A stretch of 17,244 nucleotides of DNA from DASPMP01 sp035758925 (GCA_035758925.1 DASTVV010000037.1:1-17244), one strand, 5' to 3'; counted from the stretch's first letter, positions 6,828 through 14,190 are shown. Numbers and translations are program-made. The notes: generated from the letters alone by a model not told the origin.

Positions 6828-6860
6828 CCAGATACTGGTAAGGTCTAAAGAGCCAGTTGG
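6828..6860. promoter_or_regulatory. Candidate MocR operator region between divergent genes
   Basis: The intergenic gap (6815-6872) is only 58 bases and must hold both promoters. It contains CCAG-ATA-CTGG (6828-6838, perfect 4-bp arms) and a related CCAGTTGG (6853-6860), whose CCAG starts are 25 bp apart. MocR proteins usually bind repeated half-sites next to their own gene and a divergent target. No convincing -35/-10 pair was found. Confidence 0.35.
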
Positions 6861-6872
6861 ACGGAGGTTTTC

Positions 6873-8282
6873 TTGACCAGTAGCTCGATCGAAGTATTGG
6901 CGTCGGTGGACCGTTACGCGGGCGAGACACTTCGCCGGCAGATCGAGGACCAGCTCCGGCGGGCCATCCGTAGCGGCACGCTGAAGCGCGGCGCCCGCAT
7001 CGCCTCCACCCGGGACCTCGCGCGCCAGCTCGGCGTCTCCCGGCCCGTGGTGGTCGAGGCGTACGCGCAGCTCGCCTCGGAGGGGTATCTCGAGATCCGG
7101 CAGGGCAGGGTGCCGCGCGTCTCGCGCTGCGTCGGCCCCTGTCGCGAGGCGGCCGTCAAGCCGCTGGCCGTCACGAGCGGCCCGAACGTGGACTTCCGCA
7201 CGCGCAGTCCCGACCTCGCGGCATTTCCGCGCGGCGAGTGGCTGCGATCGGTGCGCAACGCGCTGGCGAAGATGCCGAACGAGGAATTCGACTACGGCGA
7301 TCCGCGCGGCACCGACGCGCTGCGACGCGCGTTGGCGGATTACCTGGGACGCGTGCGCGGGCTCGTGGTGGACTACGAGCACATCGTTATCGTGAACGGC
7401 TACGCGCAGGGGCGCGTGCTGGTGTGCCGCGCGCTCGCCGCGTCCGGGATCAAGCGCGTCGCGATCGAGGACCCATGTCAGTCCTCGATGCCTGGCGCAG
7501 TGAAGGTCGCCGGGCTTACGATCATTCCAATTCCCGTCGATCGCGACGGCATCCGCGTCGACGTGCTCGAGCGGTCAGACGCCGAAGCCGTGTTTCTCAC
7601 GCCGGCGCATCAGTTCCCCACGGGCGCGGTGATGTCGGGTGAGCGGCGCGCCGCGGTGCTCGCGTGGCTGCGCGCCCGCAAGGCCATCGCGCTGGAGGAC
7701 GACTACGACGCCGAGTATCGCTATGACCGGGCGCCCGTGGGCGCGCTCCAGGCGCTGGAGCCGGCGCGCATCATTTATGGCGGCACCACCAGCAAGACGC
7801 TCGCGCCGGCGCTGCGCCTCGGCTGGCTCGTCGTTCCGCCGTCATTGCTCGAGGCCGTGGCGCGCGAGCAGCGCAACGCCGACTGGGGCGCCTCGCGCAT
7901 CGACCAGCATGCATTCGCGGACTTTCTCGAGCGCGGCGAGCTGGATCGCCACCTGCGACGGCAGCGAGTGGTCTACCGCGAGCGGCGCGACACCTTGCTG
8001 CGCGCACTCGACAAGTTCCTGCCGGAAGCGACTGTCGTTGGCATCAGTGCGGGCCTGCACGCGACCGTGGGACTGCCGGCGACGGATGACGAGCGCGCGA
8101 TCCAGGAAGAAGCGTCGCGTCGCGGAATCGCCATCGGCGTGATGCGCAACAACCGCGTGCGGCCGCGGGGTGGTGTGCCGACTCTGCTTCTGGGTTACGC
8201 GAACGTCAGCGACGCGAGCATCCGCGTGGGTGTGAAGGAGCTCGCCTCCGCCGTTCGCGCGACACGGAGCGGGCCCCCGTAG
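6873..8282 (+). CDS. MocR-type regulator (GntR winged helix plus class I aminotransferase domain)
   Basis: 469 residues, standard MocR length. The N-terminal GntR helix-turn-helix spans about 18-78 (LRRQIEDQLRRAIRSGTLKR, STRDLARQLGVSRPVVVEAY, then GYLEIRQGR). After a linker, the PLP-binding fold type I domain spans about 108-460. Conserved sites are EFDYGDPRG (138-146), HQFPTGAVMS (246-255), EDDYDAEYRY (275-284), and the PLP lysine K308 in GGTTSKTLAP. These regulators sense PLP or an amino compound. The start is a TTG at 6873, supported by GGAGG at 6863-6867 five bases upstream; no ATG lies nearby. It is divergent from the EamA/DUF5916 ORF, the usual arrangement for a MocR protein and its transporter target. 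The ligand is unknown. Confidence 0.9.
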   Translation: MTSSSIEVLASVDRYAGETLRRQIEDQLRRAIRSGTLKRGARIASTRDLARQLGVSRPVVVEAYAQLASEGYLEIRQGRVPRVSRCVGPCREAAVKPLAVTSGPNVDFRTRSPDLAAFPRGEWLRSVRNALAKMPNEEFDYGDPRGTDALRRALADYLGRVRGLVVDYEHIVIVNGYAQGRVLVCRALAASGIKRVAIEDPCQSSMPGAVKVAGLTIIPIPVDRDGIRVDVLERSDAEAVFLTPAHQFPTGAVMSGERRAAVLAWLRARKAIALEDDYDAEYRYDRAPVGALQALEPARIIYGGTTSKTLAPALRLGWLVVPPSLLEAVAREQRNADWGASRIDQHAFADFLERGELDRHLRRQRVVYRERRDTLLRALDKFLPEATVVGISAGLHATVGLPATDDERAIQEEASRRGIAIGVMRNNRVRPRGGVPTLLLGYANVSDASIRVGVKELASAVRATRSGPP

Positions 8283-8314
8283 TTAACCTCCGCGCGTCCG
8301 CTCGAGGAGGCGCG

Positions 8315-8383
8315 GTGAACGAGGACGATGTTCTTCACTGGCTGTACCGGCGGCGCTATGACGGCCTCGCCTCGCCAGTTTGA
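8315..8383 (+). CDS. Possible 22-residue ORF or truncated gene start
   Basis: A GTG at 8315 is preceded by an excellent ribosome site (GAGGAGG, 8304-8310). The frame reads VNEDDVLHWLYRRRYDGLAS then PV and stop, overlapping the 3' end of the DUF4331 gene on the other strand. An inverted repeat, CCGCGC (8290-8295) with GCGCGG (8310-8315), would place the ribosome site in a loop. It may be the surviving head of a lost gene. Expression is uncertain. Confidence 0.25.
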   Translation: MNEDDVLHWLYRRRYDGLASPV

Positions 8384-9393
8384 CGAACCGCCTCTACACC
8401 AGCCTCCACTGACGAGCGGTCTGTGTGAGGCAGCCCCAGATACGGAAACTCGGGAAGCAGATCGCCGTGCGGACCTATCCCATCCCCCGTGATTTTCCCA
8501 TTCGTGATCACGGTCAGGAACGCATCGGCGACGTCGTCGCTGGGTTTGCGGCCGTTGTCCGGGTACGACGCCGGGCGCGTGGGGTCATACCGAAGGAGAT
8601 CCGGCAACAGTGTCGCTGCCGCCCGCTTCGCTTCTTCGGGCGAGAATCCACCGGTATGCTCCAGCGAATGTCCAAAGACGGCGATGAAACGGGCATCGTC
8701 CGCCGGCCGCGCGGCGCGATAGGCCTCGTTCTCGTCACCGGTAAGAAAGACAGTTTGTGAGGGTCGCGCACCGCGATCTGCCTGCACCCAGCTGCCGTCA
8801 TCCAGGCGAGCCAGCGTCCGTGCCCACAGCCGAATCTCTTTCGTCCCCAGATCAGCGTTCGGCACTACCAGCGCGATGCTGCAGATGTCCTTGTCGGCGA
8901 AAAAATCCGTGCCCGTGAATTGAAAGTTGTTCAGGCCGCCGCCGTCAAAGAAGAACGGATCGCTGCGCCAGCCCGCAAAGAAGCGATAGTCGCCGGCCTC
9001 CGTCACCTGTGTCTTCCGTCCCATCGAGACCGGCGCTCCCTCGACGATCACCTGGCCGCCCGGACCCGTTCCGGCGGCGGCCTGCGCGTCCTCCAGTCGC
9101 CGCACCGTGGCAGTCTGCGCCCCGCCGTCCGAAGGCGTGAAGCGCACCTGGTAGACAAGGTCGGCGACCGCATCGCCGTCCGTGTCGATCCTGATCTCGT
9201 AGAGCGCATCGGGCGCAAAGGGCTCGGCGGTAGTCGGTCCCGGCGGGTTCACGCCGACGGACGGATGCACATCCATGATGAGGACCGACTTGCTCGGCTC
9301 TCCTGGCTTGGGGAAGGCAAACAGATCGGTGAAGTCGAGGCGCGCGTCACCGCGAGGGAACCCGAACTTGGGACCGGAATAATGATGCGACAT
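8356..9393 (-). CDS. DUF4331 family protein
   Basis: 345 residues. The start MSHHYSGPKFGFPRGDARLD with LFAFPKPGEPSKSVLIMDVH and PSVGVNPPGPTT is the recognisable N-terminus of the DUF4331 family. The middle contains DTDGDAVADLVYQVRF and the FNNFQFTG-like LNNFQFTGTDFFADKDICSI. The end has DVADAFLTVITNGKITGDGI and HGDLLPEFPYLGLPH. No signal peptide is visible, so the protein is predicted to be cytoplasmic or exported by an unrecognised route. The function of the family is unknown. A GGAG lies about 12 bases upstream of the ATG. The gene is convergent with the MocR gene and divergent from the duplicated YchF-like promoter. Confidence 0.85.
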   Translation of the reverse strand: MSHHYSGPKFGFPRGDARLDFTDLFAFPKPGEPSKSVLIMDVHPSVGVNPPGPTTAEPFAPDALYEIRIDTDGDAVADLVYQVRFTPSDGGAQTATVRRLEDAQAAAGTGPGGQVIVEGAPVSMGRKTQVTEAGDYRFFAGWRSDPFFFDGGGLNNFQFTGTDFFADKDICSIALVVPNADLGTKEIRLWARTLARLDDGSWVQADRGARPSQTVFLTGDENEAYRAARPADDARFIAVFGHSLEHTGGFSPEEAKRAAATLLPDLLRYDPTRPASYPDNGRKPSDDVADAFLTVITNGKITGDGIGPHGDLLPEFPYLGLPHTDRSSVEAGVEAVRQTGEARPS

Positions 9394-9432
9394 TGGCTCG
9401 TCTTCTCCGTTCCTGGAGCGTGACTAAGCAAT

Positions 9433-9453
9433 TTGAGTCCGGTTGCGGCTCAA
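9433..9453. repeat. Bulged hairpin in the DUF4331 upstream region
   Basis: TTGAG and CTCAA enclose CCG-GTTG-CGG with a single bulged T. It lies 40-60 bases upstream of the DUF4331 start and just outside the duplicated YchF-like segment. It could be an operator or a leader hairpin of the minus gene. No T-run follows on either strand, so it is a poor terminator. Confidence 0.3.
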
Positions 9454-9472
9454 TAAGACTTTGGTCGCATTC

Positions 9473-9502
9473 CTGACAACCGCTTGTATTAAGCGGTATA
9501 TC
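9473..9502 (+). promoter_or_regulatory. Copied YchF-like promoter, now upstream of the methyltransferase-like gene
   Basis: CTGACA (9473-9478), 18-bp spacer, TATATC (9497-9502), identical boxes to 1848-1877. The spacer holds a perfect inverted repeat, CCGCTT-GTATT-AAGCGG (9480-9496), that is imperfect in the full-length copy. Confidence 0.45.
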
Positions 9503-9528
9503 ATGCGGACCGAGCAGAGAGGTGTTCG

Positions 9529-9838
9529 ATGAAGGTGGGCCTGGTCGGATTCGCCGGCTCCGGCAAGACGACCGTCTTCAACACGCTGACGGGACTCAAT
9601 GTGCCGACCGGGTTCGGTGGCGAGGTCCACCTCGGCGCCGTCAAAGTCCCGGACAGTCGCATCGACGAGTTGAGCCGGATCTTCAAGCCCAAAAAGACGA
9701 CCTACGCCGAGATAATCTTCAGCGACACCCCTGGCGAGCACGGCGCGGAAAGCAAGGGACTTTCGCGCAAGGCGCTCGAGCGGATCCGCGAGCAGGACGT
9801 TCTGTGCCTCGTCTGAGCATCCGCTTCAACGTTTGAGG
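9529..9838 (+). pseudogene. Truncated YchF-like GTPase (first 95 codons, plus out-of-frame tail)
   Basis: The open part (9529-9816) encodes 95 residues, 92 identical to the full-length protein (changes N43S, I67T, V83L). It retains G1 (GFAGSGKT) and G3 (now DTPG) but lacks G4, the helical insertion and the TGS domain. The deletion junction creates a TGA immediately after VLCLV. Beyond it the original tail LSIRFNV survives in another frame (9813-9836). The ribosome site and promoter are intact, so a short peptide could still be made. Six of nine base changes are synonymous, which suggests the copy was under protein-level selection before it was deleted. The annotation could equally be a small CDS. 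Confidence 0.75.
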
Positions 9839-9843
9839 GCGTG

Positions 9844-10491
9844 ATGTCTCCCGAAATCCTGGCGACGACGATCGTCGTCCTTTCGTGGGTGGCCTTCACC
9901 ATCGTCATGGGGCGCAGGCCTCGACCGCCTGCGTCTCCCCCTGCCGCAGGCGCGCCCCTGGCAAAGCGCGATCGTCGTTCCGTGATCGGCATTGCCCTGC
10001 AGTTCGTGGCCCTCGCGATCGTGTGGTCGCCGCCCCGCTACGGAATCGCCAGGGTCATCGAGCGCGCGCAGGGTGCGAGCCATGGGCTGCTTCTCGCGGT
10101 GTGGCTCGGCGTCATCGCGGCGTTCATGGTCGCCGGCGTCGCCCTCGCGCGCGCCGCTATCCTCACCCTCGGCAAGCAGTGGACGCTCGTCGCGACAGTC
10201 GCGTCCGACCATGCGCTGGTGACCTCGGGACCGTACGCGCGGGTGCGCCATCCCATATACAGCGCGCTCCTGCTTCTCCTCCTCGGCACCGGTCTGGCCA
10301 TGAGCGGCTGGCTGCAGATCGTCCTGGGTGTCGTGTCGTTCTCGATCGGCACAGCGCAGCGCGTGCGGCTCGAGGAGCGGCTACTGGCCGAAACCCACGG
10401 AGCAGAGTTTCAGGCGTATCGTACCACCGTTCCCGCCGTGTTGCCGCGCCTTGTAGGACGCGATCCGACAACACATCGCCCGTCGCACTGA
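9844..10491 (+). CDS. Isoprenylcysteine carboxyl methyltransferase (ICMT)/PEMT-like membrane protein
   Basis: 215 residues. About four to five hydrophobic segments are seen, near 5-22, 48-63, 82-105 and 140-165. The conserved C-terminal ICMT/PEMT signature is clear: LVTSGPYARVRHPIYSALLL, followed by EERLLAETHGAEFQAYRTTV, the latter holding the usual E-E-x-x-L and Y-x-x-Y-like elements for S-adenosylmethionine binding. Bacterial members probably methylate a small or lipid substrate; the substrate here is unknown. ATG 9844 is preferred over GTG 9841 because GAGGG at 9835-9839 gives proper spacing. That ribosome site begins inside the tail of the truncated YchF-like copy, whose promoter lies upstream without an obvious terminator, so the gene may depend on it. 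Confidence 0.8.
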   Translation: MSPEILATTIVVLSWVAFTIVMGRRPRPPASPPAAGAPLAKRDRRSVIGIALQFVALAIVWSPPRYGIARVIERAQGASHGLLLAVWLGVIAAFMVAGVALARAAILTLGKQWTLVATVASDHALVTSGPYARVRHPIYSALLLLLLGTGLAMSGWLQIVLGVVSFSIGTAQRVRLEERLLAETHGAEFQAYRTTVPAVLPRLVGRDPTTHRPSH

Positions 10492-10570
10492 CGTCCCACG
10501 CGCGCGGCTGAGATAGCATCCAGCGTACGAGGGCGCATCAGTAGCTCTCGGACAACAAGCCTCGACTGCC

Positions 10571-11386
10571 ATGCGCTACGCGTACGCACTCTCGTTCATC
10601 TTGGCGGTGGTGTCTGGTTGCGGAGATTACTCCGCAACTGGGCCCTATCCGCCGCCGCCTCCGCCCCCGCCGGTGCTGCTCAAGGACGTTACGCTCTCGA
10701 GCCTCCCGTCCCCGTTCTATCACTTCGAGTATGACGCAAGCGGGCGTGTGAGTGCCGTGTCGTTCGCGTCGGGGCTGCGGATGTACAGCATGACCTACTC
10801 GGGCGACCGGCTCACCGAAGTGGACAACGATGTCAACGTGAATCACGACCGCCTGCAGTACGTGTACGGTGTCGACGGGAACGTGGACGCGGTCAAGTAC
10901 CTCGATGCGAGCGGCGTCTTCACCTTTGTCGGGTTCACCTATTCCCAGGGCAGACTCACCGAAGTCGAGCGCGACATCCGCGTCACCGGCGGCTTCATCA
11001 TCGACAAGGTGATGACCTTCTCGTACGACGCTGACGGGAACCTGCGGGAGCTCAGCGAGCACCGCCCCGCCATTACGGGGCGGCAGGACGAGACCACGAC
11101 CGTCGATCACTTCGAGCAGTACGATACCGGCATCAACGTCGACGCGTTCTCACTGATCCACGACGAGTTCTTCGATCACCTCATCCTGCTGCCCGGCGTC
11201 CAGCTGCAACGCGGCAACCCGCGTCGGGTGACACGCACCGGCGATGGGCTCAACTATGTCGTGGATTACACCTATACGTACGACGAGCGCAATCGCCCTG
11301 TGACGCGGACCGGCGCGTTGCGCCTGACGAATGGTGAGAGGGCAGGGGAGATCCTTCAGTTGCTAGGGCAGTTCTCGTACTACTGA
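10571..11386 (+). CDS. Lipoprotein with YD/RHS-like repeats
   Basis: 271 residues. The N-terminus MRYAYALSFILAVVSGC is a lipoprotein signal with lipobox V-S-G-C (Cys17), so the mature protein is membrane-anchored outside the cytoplasm. A polyproline run of eight residues follows at about 27-34 as a spacer. Then come several strand-turn repeats of the YD type: YHFEYDASGRVSAVSF, MTYSGDRLTEVDNDV, YVYGVDGNVDAVKYLDASG, MTFSYDADGNLREL and YTYTYDERNRPVTRTG. Such repeats form beta-rich shells or surface filaments in RHS proteins, but at this size no toxin or core domain is present. No Shine-Dalgarno is visible before the ATG. The role is unknown. Confidence 0.8.
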   Translation: MRYAYALSFILAVVSGCGDYSATGPYPPPPPPPPVLLKDVTLSSLPSPFYHFEYDASGRVSAVSFASGLRMYSMTYSGDRLTEVDNDVNVNHDRLQYVYGVDGNVDAVKYLDASGVFTFVGFTYSQGRLTEVERDIRVTGGFIIDKVMTFSYDADGNLRELSEHRPAITGRQDETTTVDHFEQYDTGINVDAFSLIHDEFFDHLILLPGVQLQRGNPRRVTRTGDGLNYVVDYTYTYDERNRPVTRTGALRLTNGERAGEILQLLGQFSYY

Positions 11387-11524
11387 TCGGTCGCCTCGTT
11401 GCCGCCCCTTCCCGTCGCGCGCGACGTAGGCCCCGCGCTGACGACGGCGCCGGCAACGCACCTACCGCCTCGTTCTCCCTCCACCGATGCCTGGACGACC
11501 CGGCGAGGTCTAGTCTCCCGCGCA

Positions 11525-11545
11525 TCGCGGAACCGTTCTCCGCGA
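11525..11545. repeat. Inverted repeat in the leader of the downstream lipoprotein gene
   Basis: TCGCGGA (11525-11531) and TCCGCGA (11539-11545) form perfect 7-bp arms around a 7-base loop, 29 bases before the ATG at 11575. There is no T-run, so a terminator is unlikely; an operator or mRNA hairpin is possible. The rest of the 188-base gap from 11387 shows nothing clear. Confidence 0.4.
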
Positions 11546-11574
11546 CGCCTTCAAACCAGCACAGGAGACCACAC

Positions 11575-12357
11575 ATGACCCGCCTCGCCGCAGTCCTGGC
11601 CGCCGCCATATCCATCGCTGTCACCGCATGCAGCGATTCCCTCGGCTACGGCCCCTCCGACCCGCAGACTCCCGCCCTCGTCGTCACGGCATTCACAGCC
11701 ACCGGCAGCGTGCAGTCGAAGGTCGACGAGTTCCGAACCGCACTCGGCGATCCATCCAACGGTGGCACCGCGGGCGAACAGGCGGGCGGCCGCCGCGAGA
11801 TCGGATGGGACGGCGCCGGCGCCAACCCGTTCAACAACCGCAATGATTTTCCGGCCGCGTTCTTCAACACGAACGTCAAATCGGGCGCGGTGTTTACCAC
11901 ACCCGGCACCGGATTTCGCAACGACAGCCTGAAGTTCTCCGAGATCAACGCCGGCTATGCGAACGAATTCGCCACCTTCAGTCCCACGAAGATCTTCTCG
12001 CCCGTCGGCGCCAACGTGATGGATGTCGAGTTTCAGGTGGCCGGGCAGCCAACGCCCGCTGAAGTCACCGGCTTCGGCGCGGTGTTCAGCGACGTCGACG
12101 TCGCGGACAAGACCATCATCGAGTTCTTCGATCGCGACGGAAAGAAGCTCGGGTCGGTGGCCGCACCCGTGCGCACCGACGCAGCGGGCCTCTCGTTCGC
12201 GGGAGCGAAGTTCAGCGCGGGCGTCGTGGCTCGCGTGCGGATCACCCTCGGCACGGGATCGCTGGGCGCCACGGCGAACGATGTGAGTGCCGGCGGAAAC
12301 AGCGACTTGGTGGTCGTGGACAACTTCTTCTACGGCGAGCCGAAGGCCATTCGGTAA
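11575..12357 (+). CDS. Lipoprotein with a beta-sandwich-like domain resembling secreted PEP-CTERM-type proteins
   Basis: 260 residues. The signal MTRLAAVLAAAISIAVTAC has lipobox V-T-A-C (Cys19). The body matches from memory a recurrent exported domain: REIGWDGAGANPFNNRNDFP, AAFFNTNVKSGAVFTTPGTG, YANEFATFSPTKIFSPVGAN, GFGAVFSDVD, and a final DLVVVDNFFYGEP. In other bacteria similar modules often end with a PEP-CTERM sorting tail. None is present here, and the protein is anchored by the N-terminal lipid instead. AGGAG ends about seven bases before the ATG. A strong terminator follows the stop. Function unknown. Confidence 0.78.
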   Translation: MTRLAAVLAAAISIAVTACSDSLGYGPSDPQTPALVVTAFTATGSVQSKVDEFRTALGDPSNGGTAGEQAGGRREIGWDGAGANPFNNRNDFPAAFFNTNVKSGAVFTTPGTGFRNDSLKFSEINAGYANEFATFSPTKIFSPVGANVMDVEFQVAGQPTPAEVTGFGAVFSDVDVADKTIIEFFDRDGKKLGSVAAPVRTDAAGLSFAGAKFSAGVVARVRITLGTGSLGATANDVSAGGNSDLVVVDNFFYGEPKAIR

Positions 12358-12392
12358 TGCCGCTCGGTCTCGGACCGATGCAGTCGGGCCAA

Positions 12393-12417
12393 GGCGGCGC
12401 GCAAGCGCCGCCTTTCT
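12393..12417. terminator. Rho-independent terminator
   Basis: GGCGGCGC (12393-12400) and GCGCCGCC (12405-12412) form a perfect 8-bp stem with a GCAA tetraloop, followed by TTTCT. It ends the lipoprotein transcript. It could also slow minus-strand transcription past the response regulator, whose stop is at 12416, although the opposite T-run is only two bases. Confidence 0.8.
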
Positions 12418-13057
12418 ACTTCGCGTACTCGATCAGCCCATGCTCCGCGGAGTAACGCACGAGATCCGCGTTACTGGTGAATTGCAGCTTCTCCATGAGC
12501 CGCGTGCGATAGGTGCTCACGGTCTTGGGCGACAGGCCGAGGTGTGCCGCGACTTCCTTCACGGTGCGCCCAGCGCCCAGGCCCCGCAGGACGTCGAACT
12601 CACGATCGGACAACTGCTCGTGTGGCGCACCGACGAAGTCCTGACCCAGCTGCGTCGCCAGCCGCTCGGCCAGTGCCGGGCTCACGTACTTGCCGCCGCG
12701 GTGCACGCGCCGGACCGCGTCGAGCAGCTGGCCGGGCGAATGGTCCTTGGTGAGATATCCCGAGGCTCCGCCGCGCAGAGCGCGCACCGCCCACTGATCC
12801 TCCGGGTGCGCGCTGAGCACGAGCACGCGCACGGTGGGATGCTCTTCCCGCAGCCGTTTGAGCGTCTCGGGGAATGGCGGTCCGGGCATGGACACATCGA
12901 GGAGAACCACGTCCGCGACCGTGCGTTGCAGGGCGACGAGCGCGGCGTCCCCGCTCGCCGCCTCGCCGGTGACCTCGATGCCGCTGTCCTCCTCGGCGAT
13001 GCGCCGGATCCCGGAACGCACGATGGGATGATCGTCCACGAGGAAGACGCGAATCAT
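12416..13057 (-). CDS. NarL/FixJ-family response regulator (receiver plus LuxR-type HTH)
   Basis: 213 residues. The receiver domain (1-120) has an intact acidic pocket Asp9/Asp10, phospho-acceptor Asp54 (VVLLDVSMPG), Ser82 and Lys104 (GYLTKD). The LuxR-type helix-turn-helix (about 145-207) contains LSDREFDVLRGLGAGRTVKE, VAAHLGLSPKTVSTYRTRLM and EKLQFTSNADLVRY. It should act as a DNA-binding output regulator activated by phosphorylation. Its ATG overlaps the kinase stop by four bases (ATGA, 13057-13054), so the two are co-translated. The open frame extends upstream to 13447, but that part is a shadow of the kinase gene. The target promoter is unknown. Confidence 0.92.
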   Translation of the reverse strand: MIRVFLVDDHPIVRSGIRRIAEEDSGIEVTGEAASGDAALVALQRTVADVVLLDVSMPGPPFPETLKRLREEHPTVRVLVLSAHPEDQWAVRALRGGASGYLTKDHSPGQLLDAVRRVHRGGKYVSPALAERLATQLGQDFVGAPHEQLSDREFDVLRGLGAGRTVKEVAAHLGLSPKTVSTYRTRLMEKLQFTSNADLVRYSAEHGLIEYAK

Positions 13058-14190
13058 CGCGGCACCGCCCAGGTCCCCGTGACCGGAAGAGGGAGCTGGA
13101 GCGATACCGTCGTACCGCCGCTTTCCCCGGGACCGATGGTCACGGTTCCACCCATGGCGATCGCGCGCTCGCGCATGCCGAGCAGACCGAGCGAGCCAGA
13201 GCCAAGCACTTCGTCCGGCGTGATTCCGCGCCCGTTGTCGCTGATGAGCAGCGAGAGGAAGCTCGGCTCGATGGTGAGCGCCACGCGAATGCGCGTCGCC
13301 TGGGCGTGCTTGGCCACGTTGTTGAGTGCCTCCTGCAGCGTGCGGAACACGGGTGACGCGACGGACTCGTGTGGCGAATTCCAGTCGCACCGGATGTCGA
13401 GGTCCAGCTCCAACCCCGATCGTCGCGCGAAGTCCTGGGCCTGCCACTCGATGGCGTCAGCGAGGCCAAGCTGATCGAGCACGCTGGGACGCAGCTCGGT
13501 GACGATGCGACGCACCGAGACCATGACCTCGTCCATGCGAGTGAGTACGCTCGCGATACGATCTGACAGGTCCGGGTGCGTGTTGCGATTCAGCCGATGC
13601 TCCATCCAGGCGAGGTCGAGCTTGAGGCCGGTGAGTGCCTGTCCCAGCTCGTCGTACAGCTCGCGCGCGATGCGGGTACGCTCCTCCTCGCGAATGGACT
13701 CGAGCCGAAACGCGAGCGCCCGCAGCTCCCTGCGGGATTTCGCGACTTCCTCGGCCGAGCGGTGGCGATCCGTGATGTCGCGCTGGATACCGAGATGACC
13801 GACGATGCGACCGGCGTCGTCGTACATGCAGAGGTAGTGGCCCTCGATGCGCACGGGCGTCCCATCCATGCGGCGCTCATCGGTCTCCGTGTGCAGGTGT
13901 CCGGCGTCGAACATCGCCCGCCATCCACTCTTGCCCCGCTCGATGTCGTGCGCGAAGAACTCGGCCGGCGTCATTCCGATGAGCTTCTCGATCGTCGTGT
14001 CGTACTGCTTTGCGTAGGCGTCGTTGGCCAGGGTCATGCGTTGCGTGTGGAAGACGCGCTCCAGGATGGCGCCCTTGTCGGCCGCATTGCTCCACGCGAT
14101 GGGCTCTTCGAGCATCATCATGAAGAACCCGTCGATGGACTGTTCGAAGAACAGCTCGCGCAGACTGTCGAGCGAGGCCGGCACATGCAT
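13054..14190 (-). CDS. PAS/HisKA_3 sensor histidine kinase-like protein with Tyr in place of the phospho-accepting His
   Basis: 378 residues from the ATG at 14190. A PAS/PAC sensor region lies at about 8-145, ending GHLGIQRDITDRH. No membrane segment is present, so sensing is cytoplasmic. The HisKA_3 dimerisation region runs from about 163 (RLESIREEERTRIARELYDE then LGQALTGLKLDLAWM). Families of this type have ARELHDELGQ; here residue 179 is Tyr (TAC, 13656-13654; His would be CAC). The HATPase domain (about 278-368) seems intact: QEALNNVAKHA, DNGRG (318-322), GSLGLLGMRERA, GGTTVSLQLPL. Phosphate transfer by the normal route should fail unless another residue is used. An ATG at 14373 is in frame but overlaps the divergent hydrolase; the 14190 start fits the PAS boundary better, though no good ribosome site is seen. 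Confidence 0.85.
   Translation of the reverse strand: MHVPASLDSLRELFFEQSIDGFFMMMLEEPIAWSNAADKGAILERVFHTQRMTLANDAYAKQYDTTIEKLIGMTPAEFFAHDIERGKSGWRAMFDAGHLHTETDERRMDGTPVRIEGHYLCMYDDAGRIVGHLGIQRDITDRHRSAEEVAKSRRELRALAFRLESIREEERTRIARELYDELGQALTGLKLDLAWMEHRLNRNTHPDLSDRIASVLTRMDEVMVSVRRIVTELRPSVLDQLGLADAIEWQAQDFARRSGLELDLDIRCDWNSPHESVASPVFRTLQEALNNVAKHAQATRIRVALTIEPSFLSLLISDNGRGITPDEVLGSGSLGLLGMRERAIAMGGTVTIGPGESGGTTVSLQLPLPVTGTWAVPR

Larger units (their letters stand above)
9472..9838 (+). repeat. Segmental copy of the YchF-like locus with internal deletion
   Basis: Matches 1847-2188 (promoter plus first 284 coding bases) joined to 2922-2946 (last codons and stop). The corresponding 733 bases (2189-2921) are missing. 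In the coding part 275 of 284 bases are identical. The junction (9812/9813) shows no microhomology with the deleted flanks. Confidence 0.85.

Noticed and set aside
5838..7382. 514-codon minus-strand open frame spanning MocR and the permease
   Set aside because: Crosses two convincing genes in wrong frames and has no recognisable protein features.
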